A stretch of 64,000 nucleotides of DNA, taken from Lewinellaceae bacterium. Its GTDB lineage: Bacteria > Bacteroidota > Bacteroidia > Chitinophagales > Saprospiraceae. Shown here in pieces: positions 17,960-25,943 of this stretch (its first letter is position 1; the number at the start of each line of letters is the position of its first letter). A program made the translations under genes and the position numbers. Under the pieces are notes generated by a model, which saw only the letters and a list, made by a program, of their open reading frames with translations, was not told the origin of the DNA and did no database searches. The stretch lies in NCBI GenBank assembly GCA_020636275.1, contig JACJYD010000005.1, positions 134,001-198,000 on the forward strand. The letters run 5' to 3'.

Positions 17960-17990
17960 TAAGCAGAAGAATTTGACCGACTGTTCGAAT

Positions 17991-18045
17991 ACGAAGCCCC
18001 GCGGCGCAGCCGCGGGGCTTCGTTCGTTAAGGGGCGATCCCCTTC
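17991..18045. repeat. Dispersed hairpin H6 (GCA triloop) plus a small hairpin
   Basis: Perfect 15 bp arms 17991-18005 and 18009-18023 enclose a GCA triloop closed by C-G. A second hairpin AAGGGG-CGAT-CCCCTT follows at 18030-18045. Together they lie just after the cytochrome gene and may end its transcript. Confidence 0.85.
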
Positions 18046-18153
18046 AAAATTGTTTTCGTATCGGATATTTTTTGGTATATTTCTATCCGAAATATTCATG
18101 AGCACCCAGCTTGCAGCCAAATCCTATTACACATTAAAACCCTGTTTATTGCC

Positions 18154-18669
18154 ATGAAAGATCTGGAAAGGAGCAAATCTATTCCAAGGAAGCATTGGAA
18201 TTTATGGAGTCGTTCTTTCGCGTTCTTACCTCTTGCCTACACGGGTGATTTTGGGCCGTTTCTTAAGGTATCCATTCTCACTTCCATCCTGTGTTTTCTT
18301 ATTTTTATTGGGTGGCGTTTCTTCAAAGTTTTGATCGGGTCGGACAAAGCCATTAAGAATGGTCGTTTAAAATTCAGATTAGAAGGCCCGTTGAAGAAGG
18401 AACTGGTGTTTTTAAACAAAGGAACCCCCATTACATACCGGATTGAGAAGCGAAAAGTCTCGTTTTTCGCGCGGACTATTCAGTCTGGAGAAGTGATGAT
18501 CGGGAATGCGCCCATGGAGGACGGATGGATTATCAAAGCTATCGCAGACATGAACGACAAGCAATTAAAAGCTTTTGCCCACGGTGATGACATTGAAATG
18601 ATCGTTGTGGATATTGAAGAGGATATGAAGACGAAGAGGTTGAATTTACCGCCGGTATTTGAGGAATAG
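18154..18669 (+). CDS. Single-pass membrane protein of unknown function
   Basis: The 171-residue protein has one clear membrane segment (about residues 35-62, VSILTSILCFLIFIGWRFF). A basic N-terminus precedes it and a soluble C-terminal domain of about 110 residues follows, with mixed strands (ITYRIEKRKVSFFA, EVMIGNAPMEDGWIIKAI). The charge pattern suggests the C-terminal domain is cytoplasmic-facing or a small beta domain. I do not recognise the family. It is convergent with the fic gene and probably transcribed alone. Confidence 0.6.
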   Translation: MKDLERSKSIPRKHWNLWSRSFAFLPLAYTGDFGPFLKVSILTSILCFLIFIGWRFFKVLIGSDKAIKNGRLKFRLEGPLKKELVFLNKGTPITYRIEKRKVSFFARTIQSGEVMIGNAPMEDGWIIKAIADMNDKQLKAFAHGDDIEMIVVDIEEDMKTKRLNLPPVFEE

Positions 18670-18704
18670 GGGCTGTTGGGGGAGGAGAAACTACGACTGC
18701 AGGC

Positions 18705-19808
18705 CTAAATCCTGACTTCGTACCTTCTGCTTCTTCCTTCTCCCAAAGGCACAAAAATGCCCCATTCCATAAGTTGCTGCATATCTCGGGTGGCTGTTGC
18801 TTTGGAAGTTTTTGCGATCGACATATATTTCTTGGCGCTCATGCCTCCTTCGAAACCATCGGGATCTTCATCCAGCATCCGGCGCAGCACTTTTTCCTGG
18901 CGTGCATTCAGTAATTCGGCATACCGGTCGAAAAAGCGGGTTTTTATCAGGGTGAATTCGATCATTGATTCGGCTTCCCTTTGGGCCTCCAAAATGGTGT
19001 TGATAAAGTATTCGATCCAGGAGGTTATTTCATTGGAGCGTTGGGCCGTCTTCAAGGCGTCGTAATAGGTGGCCCGGTTGGCCTCGATGGTTTTGGATAA
19101 ACTGAGGAGGATAGGGCGCCCGATCCCTTGGGAAAGCGTTTTCTCTGCCAGTGCGCGGCCGATTCGCCCGTTTCCATCTTCAAACGGATGAATTGATTCG
19201 AAATAGAGATGGGAGACAGCTGATCGAATCAAGGGTGAGGCAATGAAAGATGGCCCCTCTGGGCCAGTTGCATTAAACCATTGAATGAACTGCTCCATTT
19301 CTTTTGGTACCCTGGATGAAGGAGGCGCTTCGAAGTGGACGGTTTCCCGGCCAAACGGTCCGGATATGATCTGCATGGGTGCCTCATGGGTGCGCCATTG
19401 TCCGGCATGTATATCTCTGCTTCCTTCCATGATCATTTCATGCCATGCAAATAAGGTTTCTTCGCGAAGAGGTTCGGCAAAGGTCTCCCGCACATTTACC
19501 ATTAACCGGGCGGCGCCGGAGGCTCTTTTGTCCCGCACCTGTTCCGGCGCTGTATTGAGTCCCAAATTGTTTCGGATGGATGACAAGACATCCTGACGGC
19601 TCAAAGTTTCCCCTTCGATAGCGGAAGTCTTTATTGCCTCCACGACCATCATGTCAATTACAGACTGGGTTTGAGGCCCCTTCGGCAATGCTTTCAGAAT
19701 GCCACTGACATGCCCCAGGCTTTCTGAAAAACGGGAAGTCGCCTCCTGGAGGTCATCCAGATTGTATTGGAAAGCAGGCCAGTCCTGAAGTTGCCAATTG
19801 TAGGGCAT
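18705..19808 (-). CDS. Fic-domain protein with DUF4172 N-terminus and winged-helix C-terminus
   Basis: The protein has 367 residues from the ATG at 19808. This start is preferred over an upstream one because MPYNWQLQDWPAFQYN is the normal DUF4172 beginning. The inhibitory motif TSAIEG (61-66, S/T-x3-E-G/N) marks a class II, N-terminally inhibited Fic protein. The catalytic HPFEDGNGRIGR motif (207-218) is intact, so AMP transfer or a related nucleotidyl transfer is expected. The C-terminus (SAKKYMSIAKTSKATATRDM..) is a winged helix like that of Bacteroides Fic structures. No antitoxin gene is adjacent. Three copies of a 13-mer at the start codon suggest autoregulation. Confidence 0.92.
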   Translation of the reverse strand: MPYNWQLQDWPAFQYNLDDLQEATSRFSESLGHVSGILKALPKGPQTQSVIDMMVVEAIKTSAIEGETLSRQDVLSSIRNNLGLNTAPEQVRDKRASGAARLMVNVRETFAEPLREETLFAWHEMIMEGSRDIHAGQWRTHEAPMQIISGPFGRETVHFEAPPSSRVPKEMEQFIQWFNATGPEGPSFIASPLIRSAVSHLYFESIHPFEDGNGRIGRALAEKTLSQGIGRPILLSLSKTIEANRATYYDALKTAQRSNEITSWIEYFINTILEAQREAESMIEFTLIKTRFFDRYAELLNARQEKVLRRMLDEDPDGFEGGMSAKKYMSIAKTSKATATRDMQQLMEWGIFVPLGEGRSRRYEVRI

Positions 19809-19864
19809 GAGCCGAAAAAATAATTTATTCGGCTCAAAAATAGCAAAAAAATGAGCCGAATAAA
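19808..19864. promoter_or_regulatory. Candidate autoregulatory operator of the fic gene
   Basis: Three copies of TGAGCCGAATAAA occur: 19808-19820 (one mismatch), inverted at 19824-19836, and direct at 19852-19864. The first two form an inverted repeat with a 3 bp centre that touches the start codon. The third is 44 bp, about four helical turns, from the first. The Fic protein's own winged helix is the obvious candidate binder. Confidence 0.55.
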
Positions 19865-19891
19865 AAAAGTCTTTTGGCACCAATTAGTTAA

Positions 19892-20084
19892 AATAATCTA
19901 GTGCATGCACGTTTCAGTCTTCTTCCGGGCCAAGCGTCAGTTATTCAAGTGTTGGCTAAGAAATGGCCTGACAAGATTACTCTCAATTTGTTGGAGTCTA
20001 AAGTATCTTCGTTTAAGGATGAGGAATTTCGTCGAAAGGTTGAATAGGATATCGAATCGTTGCGCCAGAAGTTGACGAATTGAA
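19892..20084 (+). pseudogene. Possible remnant of a HEAT-like repeat gene
   Basis: The frame from 19892 reads a short, protein-like sequence containing VIQVLAKKWPDKITLNLLES and KDEEFRRKVE up to a TAG near 20045-20047. It continues in the same frame as DIESLRQKLTN to a TGA. The TAG could derive from a CAG codon. The pattern ALxxLAxKWPD..xxLLExx resembles HEAT-type repeats of bacterial NTPase proteins. There is no start codon or upstream domain, so it is at best a decayed fragment. The rest of 19865-20237 shows nothing else that I can name. Confidence 0.3.
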
Positions 20085-20237
20085 GGCGAATATGTGAGAC
20101 TTCTTTTTAGTTGCTTACCCAACTTAGTTCCAATAAGTTCTTTTAAGAAGATATCGCTATTAAGGATGAGCCAGTAATGAAGGAAATATTCCCAAGAATA
20201 CACTGATTTGGTTACCATCCTGCTCCCTCCAAAACAA

Positions 20238-20271
20238 AAGCCCTTGCAATTCACTTGAATTACAAGGGCTT
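20238..20271 (-). terminator. Terminator of the tRNA-Ala transcript
   Basis: Arms 20238-20252 and 20257-20271 pair over 15 bases with one mismatch. On the minus strand they are followed by TTTTGTTTT. The hairpin starts 15 bp after the mature 3' end of the tRNA. Confidence 0.75.
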
Positions 20272-20285
20272 CTAATTTGGAGTTG

Positions 20286-20359
<74 letters not shown>

Positions 20360-20364
20360 ATTTT

Positions 20365-20421
20365 CTCGCCGAAGCGTATAGCGAAGGCGGAATTTCTCGC
20401 CGTAGCATTGCGAAGGCGGGA
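20365..20421. repeat. Two units of a 31 bp-period CTCGCCG-AAGC..GCGAAGGCGG repeat
   Basis: Unit one is at 20365-20391 and unit two at 20396-20421, each CTCGCCGWAGC, 4-6 variable bases, then GCGAAGGCGG. CGCC/GGCG and GC/GC can pair around opposed GAA triplets. The same unit occurs at 24911-24956. These lie just upstream of the tRNA. Confidence 0.65.
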
Positions 20422-20478
20422 TTGCTTTTCTTTCAAAGCGATCGCAAATATACGACAAACCCGGAATTATGCAAGCAT

Positions 20479-21312
20479 CTAGTCCTTCCAAACTTCTAAA
20501 TAATCTTTGATAAATCCTTCAAACCGCCCGGGTTCTCTTCCTAAAAGCCGGGCCAGGTCGGAAGACAACCGCGCTTCCTTTCCCGTCTTGACCAGATCGT
20601 ATAGATATATATACGAGGCCATCCCTTCCTCGCTCGCCCCCCGTCCGAGCATTAAGGCCAGGAAATCGGAGGGGGAGAGGTCGATGTATTCCACTGGGCG
20701 CCGAAGGGTCCTGGAAAATAAGGCCGCTACTTCGTAATGATCCAATGCTTCCTGGCTGACCAGTTCGTAGGTCTTCCCCTGGTGTTTCTTTTCCAGAAAG
20801 GTTTGCTCGACCACCTCCGCAATGTCGCGCACATCGACAAATGCCGTTTTGGCGGCACCGGCAGGGAGGTAGATCTTCCCTTCGGCTTGGATGTCGATGG
20901 CCAGGCTGTCGGCCGCAAAATTTTGCATGAACCAGCCCGGCCGCAAGATCGTGTATGGCAATCCGCAGTGCCGCACCTGCTCCTCGACGGTATTCAGCGC
21001 CCGCCCTTTTACGTCGCCCGTCGTGCGGCCCGACAAAAATGTGATGTGCTCGACGTGAAAAGACAACGCCGCGTCGAGAAAACGCTGAAATTGCTCCGGC
21101 TCCTTGTGCCCGGAGGGCACGACCAAAAATAAATGGGTGACCCCATGAAGGGCTTTGCGGAACGTGCCGGGGCGGGCATAGTCCAATTCGACCCAGAACT
21201 TATCCTTAGCGGCAGCCCGGCCGGCGCCTACCGCGTTCAGTCCTCGTTCAGTCAGGTGTTGGAGCGTCAGCGAACCGGCAGTGCCGGATGCTCCGGTGAT
21301 GAGTGATTTCAT
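20479..21312 (-). CDS. NmrA-like NAD(P)-binding protein
   Basis: The 277-residue protein has the atypical short-chain dehydrogenase fold. The N-terminal nucleotide loop is ITGASGTAGS (G-x-x-G-x-x-G). Strand and helix pattern is followed by the YTILRPGWFMQNF block typical of NmrA/QOR2-like proteins. The catalytic Y-x-x-x-K of classical SDRs is not obvious, so it may sense NADPH or reduce quinones. The start ATG at 21312 is followed on the genomic plus strand by a TGAAGGG heptamer repeat. It is monocistronic. Confidence 0.85.
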   Translation of the reverse strand: MKSLITGASGTAGSLTLQHLTERGLNAVGAGRAAAKDKFWVELDYARPGTFRKALHGVTHLFLVVPSGHKEPEQFQRFLDAALSFHVEHITFLSGRTTGDVKGRALNTVEEQVRHCGLPYTILRPGWFMQNFAADSLAIDIQAEGKIYLPAGAAKTAFVDVRDIAEVVEQTFLEKKHQGKTYELVSQEALDHYEVAALFSRTLRRPVEYIDLSPSDFLALMLGRGASEEGMASYIYLYDLVKTGKEARLSSDLARLLGREPGRFEGFIKDYLEVWKD

Positions 21313-21319
21313 TTTTTTT

Positions 21320-21345
21320 GGGTGAAGGGTGAAGAGTGAAGGGTC
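21320..21345. repeat. GGGTGAA heptamer repeat before the NmrA-like gene
   Basis: Units GGGTGAA, GGGTGAA, GAGTGAA and a partial GGGTCA form a short tandem run 8 bp upstream of the gene's start codon. They match the heptamers of the 25870-25930 inverted repeat. Confidence 0.6.
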
Positions 21346-21493
21346 ATTTGTTTTTTTCTTTGAGGTGTTTGATCAAGCCGAGAATGGGCCTTCGGGTATT
21401 GGAAAGTTGTATCTCCATTTCTGTAAGTGTGGATATGTAAACCTATTTCAGAACTACCTCTCAACGTGTCAACTTTTTTCAGGACGAGTCAAG

Positions 21494-21524
21494 ATGTAGG
21501 GTGAAAAATTTTTCACCCCTACAT
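21494..21524. repeat. Diverged copy of the GTAGGGG..A5T5..CCCCTAC palindrome
   Basis: ATGTAGGG-TGAAAAA pairs with TTTTTCACCCCTACAT with one missing G. It is the sister of 5122-5153 with CG replaced by TG/CA on both arms, so pairing is kept. It sits 10 bp beyond the priA stop. Confidence 0.7.
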
Positions 21525-21533
21525 ACCCTTCAC

Positions 21534-24020
21534 CTACATCGGATCCACATCCACATTCACCCGCACCCCCGAACAGCCTTCCAGCTTATGCACCTCCCGT
21601 ATCCCCTCCAGGATCCATTCCTTGCTTTGGTGGATGAGCTGGTTGTTGCGCTCGAGCTTGACGAGGATGTCGAGCAGGTATTGGCCGCGGACGCGGGAAA
21701 CGTATGGCATTGCCGGACCGATCGCACGCTGGTCGAGACGACCTTTTAGATAGATGGCCAGGTGCTGGGCGGCGCGGTTGACGGTTTCGGGTATTTTATG
21801 CTTGAGCGTGATCTTGATCAGGCGGTAAAAGGGCGGATATTTGAAGGCCTGCCGCTCCTCGATCTCCCGGCGGTAAAAGTCCTTGTAGTCGCCGGCGATG
21901 ACATCCTTGAGCACGGGGTGGAAGGTCTGCAGGGCCTGGATGATGACCTTCCCGCGGCTTCCTTTGCGCCCGGCGCGCCCTGCTACCTGGGTCAGGAGTT
22001 GGAAGGCGCGTTCGTTGGCGCGGAAATCGGGAAAGTGCAGCAACTGGTCCGCATTGATGACGCCCACGATCTTGACTTTGTCGAAATCGAGGCCCTTGGT
22101 CACCATCTGGGTGCCGACGAGAATGTCGAGGCGGTGCTCTTCGAAGTCGTTGATAATGCGGGCATGGGCGTGTTTGGTGCGCACCGTGTCGAGGTCCATG
22201 CGGCCGATGCGGGCATCGGGAAAGTGAATGCCCAGGTCGTCTTCCAGGCGTTCGGTGCCGGTGCCCTGCAGGCGCAGGTCGCGGTTGCCGCAGGCGGGAC
22301 AGGCGGGCACTTGGGTGGCCCGGAATCCGCAGTAGTGGCAACGCAGGTGGTTTTGCAATTTATGATAGGTCAGGCTGACGTCGCAATGCTCGCATTGTTG
22401 GGTCCAGCCACAGGAGGTGCAGCGGTAGACGGGGGCATAACCCCGCCGGTTCTGGAAGAGAATGGCCTGCTCCTTTTGCTCAAGCGTTTCTCTGAGGGCG
22501 TCGAGCAATTGGGTGCTGAAGATCGGCTGAGGCGCGCCGGCCGGCGGGGGCGGCGTTTTGAGGTCGGCAATGTGCACCTCGGGCAGCTCCAGTCCGCCGA
22601 ATCGTTCGAAGAGTTCCACCAGCCCATATTTGCCGGTTTTGGCATTGTGGTACGATTCGAGGGAAGGGGTGGCCGTACCGAGGATCACCTTCGATTCGTG
22701 GAGGCGGGCCAGGTAAATAGCCGTATCGCGCCCGTTGTACCGGGGTGCGGGGTCTTGTTGCTTGTAGGAGTTGTCGTGTTCTTCGTCGACCACGACCAGC
22801 CCCAGTTCTTTAAAAGGCAGGAATAGGCTCGATCGCGGTCCGAGCACGACGGGTTTTCCTTCCAGTACGCTGCGCCACACTTCCACCCGCTCATTGTTGT
22901 TGAGGCGGGAGTGGTAAACGGCGATCTGGTCGCCGAACACTTTCTGGAGCCGGTCGATGATCTGGGTGGTCAGGGCGATCTCCGGGAGCAGGTAGAGGGC
23001 CTGCTTGCCCTGCCGGATAGTTTCCTGGATGAGTTCGACGTAGAGCCGGGTCTTTCCGCTGCCGGTCACGCCGTGTAGCAGGGCGGCGGGGTGTTCCTCC
23101 AGCTGCTTCCGGAGTTGCGCCAGGGCGGTTTCCTGCGCTTCCGATAGCTCCGAAATTTCGACGGCTTCCTCTTCGTAGCCGGGCAGGCGGCTGATCTCCT
23201 GTTCGTAGGATTCCAGGATGCCTTTTTTCTCCATGGCCTTGATGACGCCGTGATCGACCTGGGCCATATCGTAGACGGCTTGTTTGCGCACAAAAGGCTC
23301 CGTGCGGACCAGTTGCACGAATGCCAGGAGGGCATCGGTTTGTTTGACCGAACGGCTGGTGAGTTCGAAGGCCTCTTCCAGCAACTCGGGCCGGGAGGCA
23401 TAGGGTTCCTGCAGGCGTACGCAAGCCACGGTCTTGGGCTGGAATTTGGTCTGCATCTCCTCCTTGAGGTAGATGATCCGCTTTTCGATCAGCTGGTGAA
23501 TGACCGGGTAGATCGTCTTTTGTCCCAAAATGTCGCGGATCTCGTCGAGCGAAAGCTCACCCTGGATGGAGAGCGCTTCGGTGACGAGAAATTCTTTATC
23601 GGAAAGTCCTTCGAAGCTGTGGTCGTAGAGCGGACTGAGTGAGATCCGGGTTTCGCTGGCCAGCTTGAGGTTGGACGGCATGGCCGTATTCATCACCTCG
23701 CCGATGGAGCAGCAGTAGTAGCCGGCCATCCATTGCCAGAGTTTGAGCTGGTAGGGCGTGATCAGCGGACGGGCGTCGATGATCGACAGAATGGGCTTGG
23801 GCTGGGATTGCCCGGGGGCGTTGCGGTGTATGTCGACTACGATGCCGGCGTAGCGTTTGTTTTTACCGAAAGAAACTTCCACCTGGTGCCCGAAAGCCAG
23901 GTGCGGGATCATTTCTTCCGGTATTATATACGTGTAGGCTTTTGCGATGGCAACAGGCAACAGGACGTCGGCGTAGGTCTGTGTAGCCGGATCTGGATGA
24001 AAGCGTTCGGATGTTTCCAC
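21534..24020 (-). CDS. priA: Primosomal protein N' (replication restart helicase PriA)
   Basis: The 828-residue SF2 helicase has an N-terminal DNA-binding domain, Walker A GVTGSGKT and DEEH Walker B. A zinc-binding insertion carries eight cysteines (CTSCGW, CEHC, CHYC, CPAC), followed by the helicase C motifs. It reloads the replisome at stalled forks. The start is GTG at 24020: an in-frame TGA lies 12 bases upstream and the next in-frame ATG would remove the conserved N-terminus. It is a single gene facing away from the 945 bp noncoding gap. Confidence 0.96.
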   Translation of the reverse strand: METSERFHPDPATQTYADVLLPVAIAKAYTYIIPEEMIPHLAFGHQVEVSFGKNKRYAGIVVDIHRNAPGQSQPKPILSIIDARPLITPYQLKLWQWMAGYYCCSIGEVMNTAMPSNLKLASETRISLSPLYDHSFEGLSDKEFLVTEALSIQGELSLDEIRDILGQKTIYPVIHQLIEKRIIYLKEEMQTKFQPKTVACVRLQEPYASRPELLEEAFELTSRSVKQTDALLAFVQLVRTEPFVRKQAVYDMAQVDHGVIKAMEKKGILESYEQEISRLPGYEEEAVEISELSEAQETALAQLRKQLEEHPAALLHGVTGSGKTRLYVELIQETIRQGKQALYLLPEIALTTQIIDRLQKVFGDQIAVYHSRLNNNERVEVWRSVLEGKPVVLGPRSSLFLPFKELGLVVVDEEHDNSYKQQDPAPRYNGRDTAIYLARLHESKVILGTATPSLESYHNAKTGKYGLVELFERFGGLELPEVHIADLKTPPPPAGAPQPIFSTQLLDALRETLEQKEQAILFQNRRGYAPVYRCTSCGWTQQCEHCDVSLTYHKLQNHLRCHYCGFRATQVPACPACGNRDLRLQGTGTERLEDDLGIHFPDARIGRMDLDTVRTKHAHARIINDFEEHRLDILVGTQMVTKGLDFDKVKIVGVINADQLLHFPDFRANERAFQLLTQVAGRAGRKGSRGKVIIQALQTFHPVLKDVIAGDYKDFYRREIEERQAFKYPPFYRLIKITLKHKIPETVNRAAQHLAIYLKGRLDQRAIGPAMPYVSRVRGQYLLDILVKLERNNQLIHQSKEWILEGIREVHKLEGCSGVRVNVDVDPM

Positions 24021-24434
24021 GGATTTTTTTCACACCTTTTATAGGGGGCGAGGGTCTACGAAGATAAATTTTTCCCGGTTTACGACCTACCCTTGAAGGT
24101 GATTTGTGTAAAAATGAAATAGGTGCGGTGGATTTTTTATAGAAAAAGGTCGTTTTGGGTGAGAAAAAGGGAGGGATTTGAAAGAAAGTGAAGTTTTTTT
24201 TGAAAAAAATTTTCCGAAAAGAAATTTAAATTTTCACAATTTAGGCCAAAATAGGATTTATTTATTCTTAAATAATAAGAGTTTGGTGCATTTTATAACT
24301 ATTAAAATTTTCACAATAACTCAAAAATGTACTAGTGTACTCTAAAATCCTGTTGCATATTTGTAACGTGAATGGTGAATAGAGGGGGACATTAGAAAAG
24401 CTAACTTTAAAGAAGTTAGAAAATTCATTCGAAT
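24021..24434. other. AT-rich gene-free stretch upstream of priA
   Basis: No convincing gene is present in either strand. The stretch contains long A and T runs and a 13-base direct repeat AAATTTTCACAAT (about 24228 and 24305). It holds the priA promoter region by position, but no clear -33/-7 pair is visible. Confidence 0.5.
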
Positions 24435-24878
24435 TCTTACATGAGATTACGGTTTGTTAGAGTAGTCCGGTCCGCTTCCCCCCGGACCGGCTTACTCAGA
24501 AAGAAAGAATCGAGTGGATATTGAAATTGCATATGTTCATGGGATTATAATTTGTTAGTAGTACGTCCCCCTGAAAAATGGGGGACTGTTTACTATCTCA
24601 CAGATCAAAAACCCTGTATAAAAGATACTCTACTGCGAGCGGTAGAACCACACACTTACAAAATAAAAAAAGGCTGATTGTGGGAAATCAGCCTTCAAAG
24701 TTAGCATTGCTCACGGGATTAGTACAAAAAAATCAGTTCGTGGGATTTAATTCGTTGGGAAACGATTAAAACATTTTATCAACACGAAGATAATCGTTTT
24801 ATCCGGAGCGCGCAAGCGTGGTCTGGAAAAATGTCAAAGATTTCGTTTTTGGATATGTTCATGGGATTATAATTCAGG
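24435..24878 (+). ncRNA. Array of GGGATTATAATT motifs, most followed by hairpins (candidate structured RNAs)
   Basis: Five related motifs begin near 24437, 24533, 24706, 24734 and 24853. Two are identical over TTCATGGGATTATAATT; the others match in part. Four are followed within about 10 nt by a hairpin: CCGGTCCG/CGGACCGG at 24468-24490, GTCCCCC/GGGGGAC near 24564-24586, TCGTT/AACGA near 24752, and the terminator at 24879-24907. The first two hairpins have outer stems GAGTA/TACTC and TAGTA/TACTA, a compensatory change. An AAGGCTGATT/AATCAGCCTT hairpin lies near 24670-24695. No protein is encoded. The strand is inferred from the final T-run. Confidence 0.4.
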
Positions 24879-24908
24879 AAGTCGCCTCGTTCAGGCGACT
24901 TTTTTTTG
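24879..24908 (+). terminator. Terminator at the end of the motif-hairpin array
   Basis: AAGTCGCCT (24879-24887) and AGGCGACTT (24893-24901) with a five-base loop are followed by a run of eight T. There is no protein gene upstream on this strand, which implies a noncoding transcript. Confidence 0.75.
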
Positions 24909-24910
24909 CT

Positions 24911-24956
24911 CCTCGCCGAAGCCCCTGCGAAGGCGGGTGCTCCTCGCCGAAGCCCC
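24911..24956. repeat. Second locus of the CTCGCCGAAGC..GCGAAGGCGG repeat
   Basis: A complete unit at 24911-24937 is followed by a truncated unit at 24941-24956, about 30 bp apart as at 20365-20421. It ends 10 bp before the deacetylase gene. Confidence 0.6.
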
Positions 24957-24965
24957 TTTTTTCAT

Positions 24966-25868
24966 TTAAAAGAAGATCTGTTGAGCAACCCGATACGTAT
25001 TCGCATGCGCCTCAACGATAGTGGAGATGCGCTCCGAATACCCGCCTCCCATGCTTACCGCCACGGGGATCTTGTTGCGGTAGCAGCTTTCCAGCACGAT
25101 GCGGTCGCGTTCCTTACATCCTTCCAGACTCATACTCAGCCGGCCCAGTTTATCGGAGGCCAGTACATCTACTCCGGAAAGGTAGAAAATGAAGTCGGGC
25201 TCGACCGAATCGATCAGGCCGGGGAGCGTGTTGCTGAGGATGCGCAGGTAGGGTTCGTCGCTCAGTCCGTCGGGGAGACCGATGTCGAGGTCGGACCGCT
25301 CTTTCCGGGCCGGATAGTTCTTGGCGCCATGCATGCTGAAGGTGAACACCCGGTCCTCTTGCTGGAAGATCTGCGCCGTGCCGTTGCCCTGGTGCACGTC
25401 GAGGTCGACGACCAGGATCTTCCGGGCCTTATTTTCCCGGAGCAGATAATTGGCGGCGATGGCGATGTCGTTGAGCACGCAAAAGCCTTCCCCTTTATAG
25501 CTGAATGAATGATGGGTACCCCCGGCAACATTGAGCGCCACCCCAAATTCCCGGGCAAACAGCGCACATTGGACTGTGCCGTTGGCGATATGCCGGCCCC
25601 GGTGCACGAGCCGCTCGGTCATCGGAAACCCGATCGCCCGGATCTCTTTGGGACTCAAGGCCTGCCGCTTCAGCCGGTTCCAGTAATCTGCCTCGTGGGT
25701 TAGCAGGATCACCTCTTCCTCCAATGCCTCCGGTTCAAAGAAATTGGCCTCCGTCACCGTGCCTTCATACAGCAACTGTTCGGGCAACAACTCGTACTTG
25801 ACCATTGGAAACCGGTGGCCTTCGGGGAGTTCGTACTTGTAGATGGGGTGGAAGGCGATCTTTAACAT
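24966..25868 (-). CDS. Histone deacetylase superfamily protein (AcuC/HdaH-like)
   Basis: The 300-residue protein has the arginase/deacetylase fold. GGTHHS holds the catalytic His pair, and LDVHQGNGT gives the zinc Asp and His. SGVDVLASDKLG gives the third zinc Asp, and GGGYS holds the transition-state Tyr. All are intact, so a zinc-dependent amide hydrolase on acetyl-lysine, acetylpolyamine or a similar substrate is expected. The start at 25868 (MLKIAFHP) is preferred over an upstream one because the extra residues would be encoded by the heptamer repeat. The gene directly follows a 27 bp perfect inverted repeat and may share a transcript with the aldolase. Confidence 0.93.
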   Translation of the reverse strand: MLKIAFHPIYKYELPEGHRFPMVKYELLPEQLLYEGTVTEANFFEPEALEEEVILLTHEADYWNRLKRQALSPKEIRAIGFPMTERLVHRGRHIANGTVQCALFAREFGVALNVAGGTHHSFSYKGEGFCVLNDIAIAANYLLRENKARKILVVDLDVHQGNGTAQIFQQEDRVFTFSMHGAKNYPARKERSDLDIGLPDGLSDEPYLRILSNTLPGLIDSVEPDFIFYLSGVDVLASDKLGRLSMSLEGCKERDRIVLESCYRNKIPVAVSMGGGYSERISTIVEAHANTYRVAQQIFF

Positions 25869-25869
25869 A

Positions 25870-25930
25870 GTGAAGGGTGAAGGGTGAAGAGTGAAGAGCA
25901 ACACTTCACTCTTCACCCTTCACCCTTCAC
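25870..25930. repeat. Perfect 27 bp inverted repeat built of GTGAAGR heptamers
   Basis: Arms 25870-25896 and 25904-25930 are exact complements around a 7-base loop AGCAACA. Each arm consists of GTGAAGG, GTGAAGG, GTGAAGA and GTGAAG. It begins 1 bp beyond the deacetylase start codon and ends 13 bp before the aldolase stop, so any read-through transcript would carry it directly before the deacetylase AUG. Confidence 0.9.
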
Positions 25931-25943
25931 ATAAGAAGGATCA

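Noticed and set aside
24578..24769. 63-codon frame within the motif-hairpin array
   Set aside because: It runs through two hairpins, has no domain and unfavourable composition; the RNA structures explain the region better.
24435..24910. tmRNA, RNase P RNA or 6S RNA
   Set aside because: None of the diagnostic conserved ends or cores of these RNAs is visible; the repeated motif organisation does not fit them.
24021..24965. Replication origin next to priA
   Set aside because: The region is AT-rich, but only one DnaA-box-like word (TTATCAACA) is visible and dnaA/dnaN are absent.
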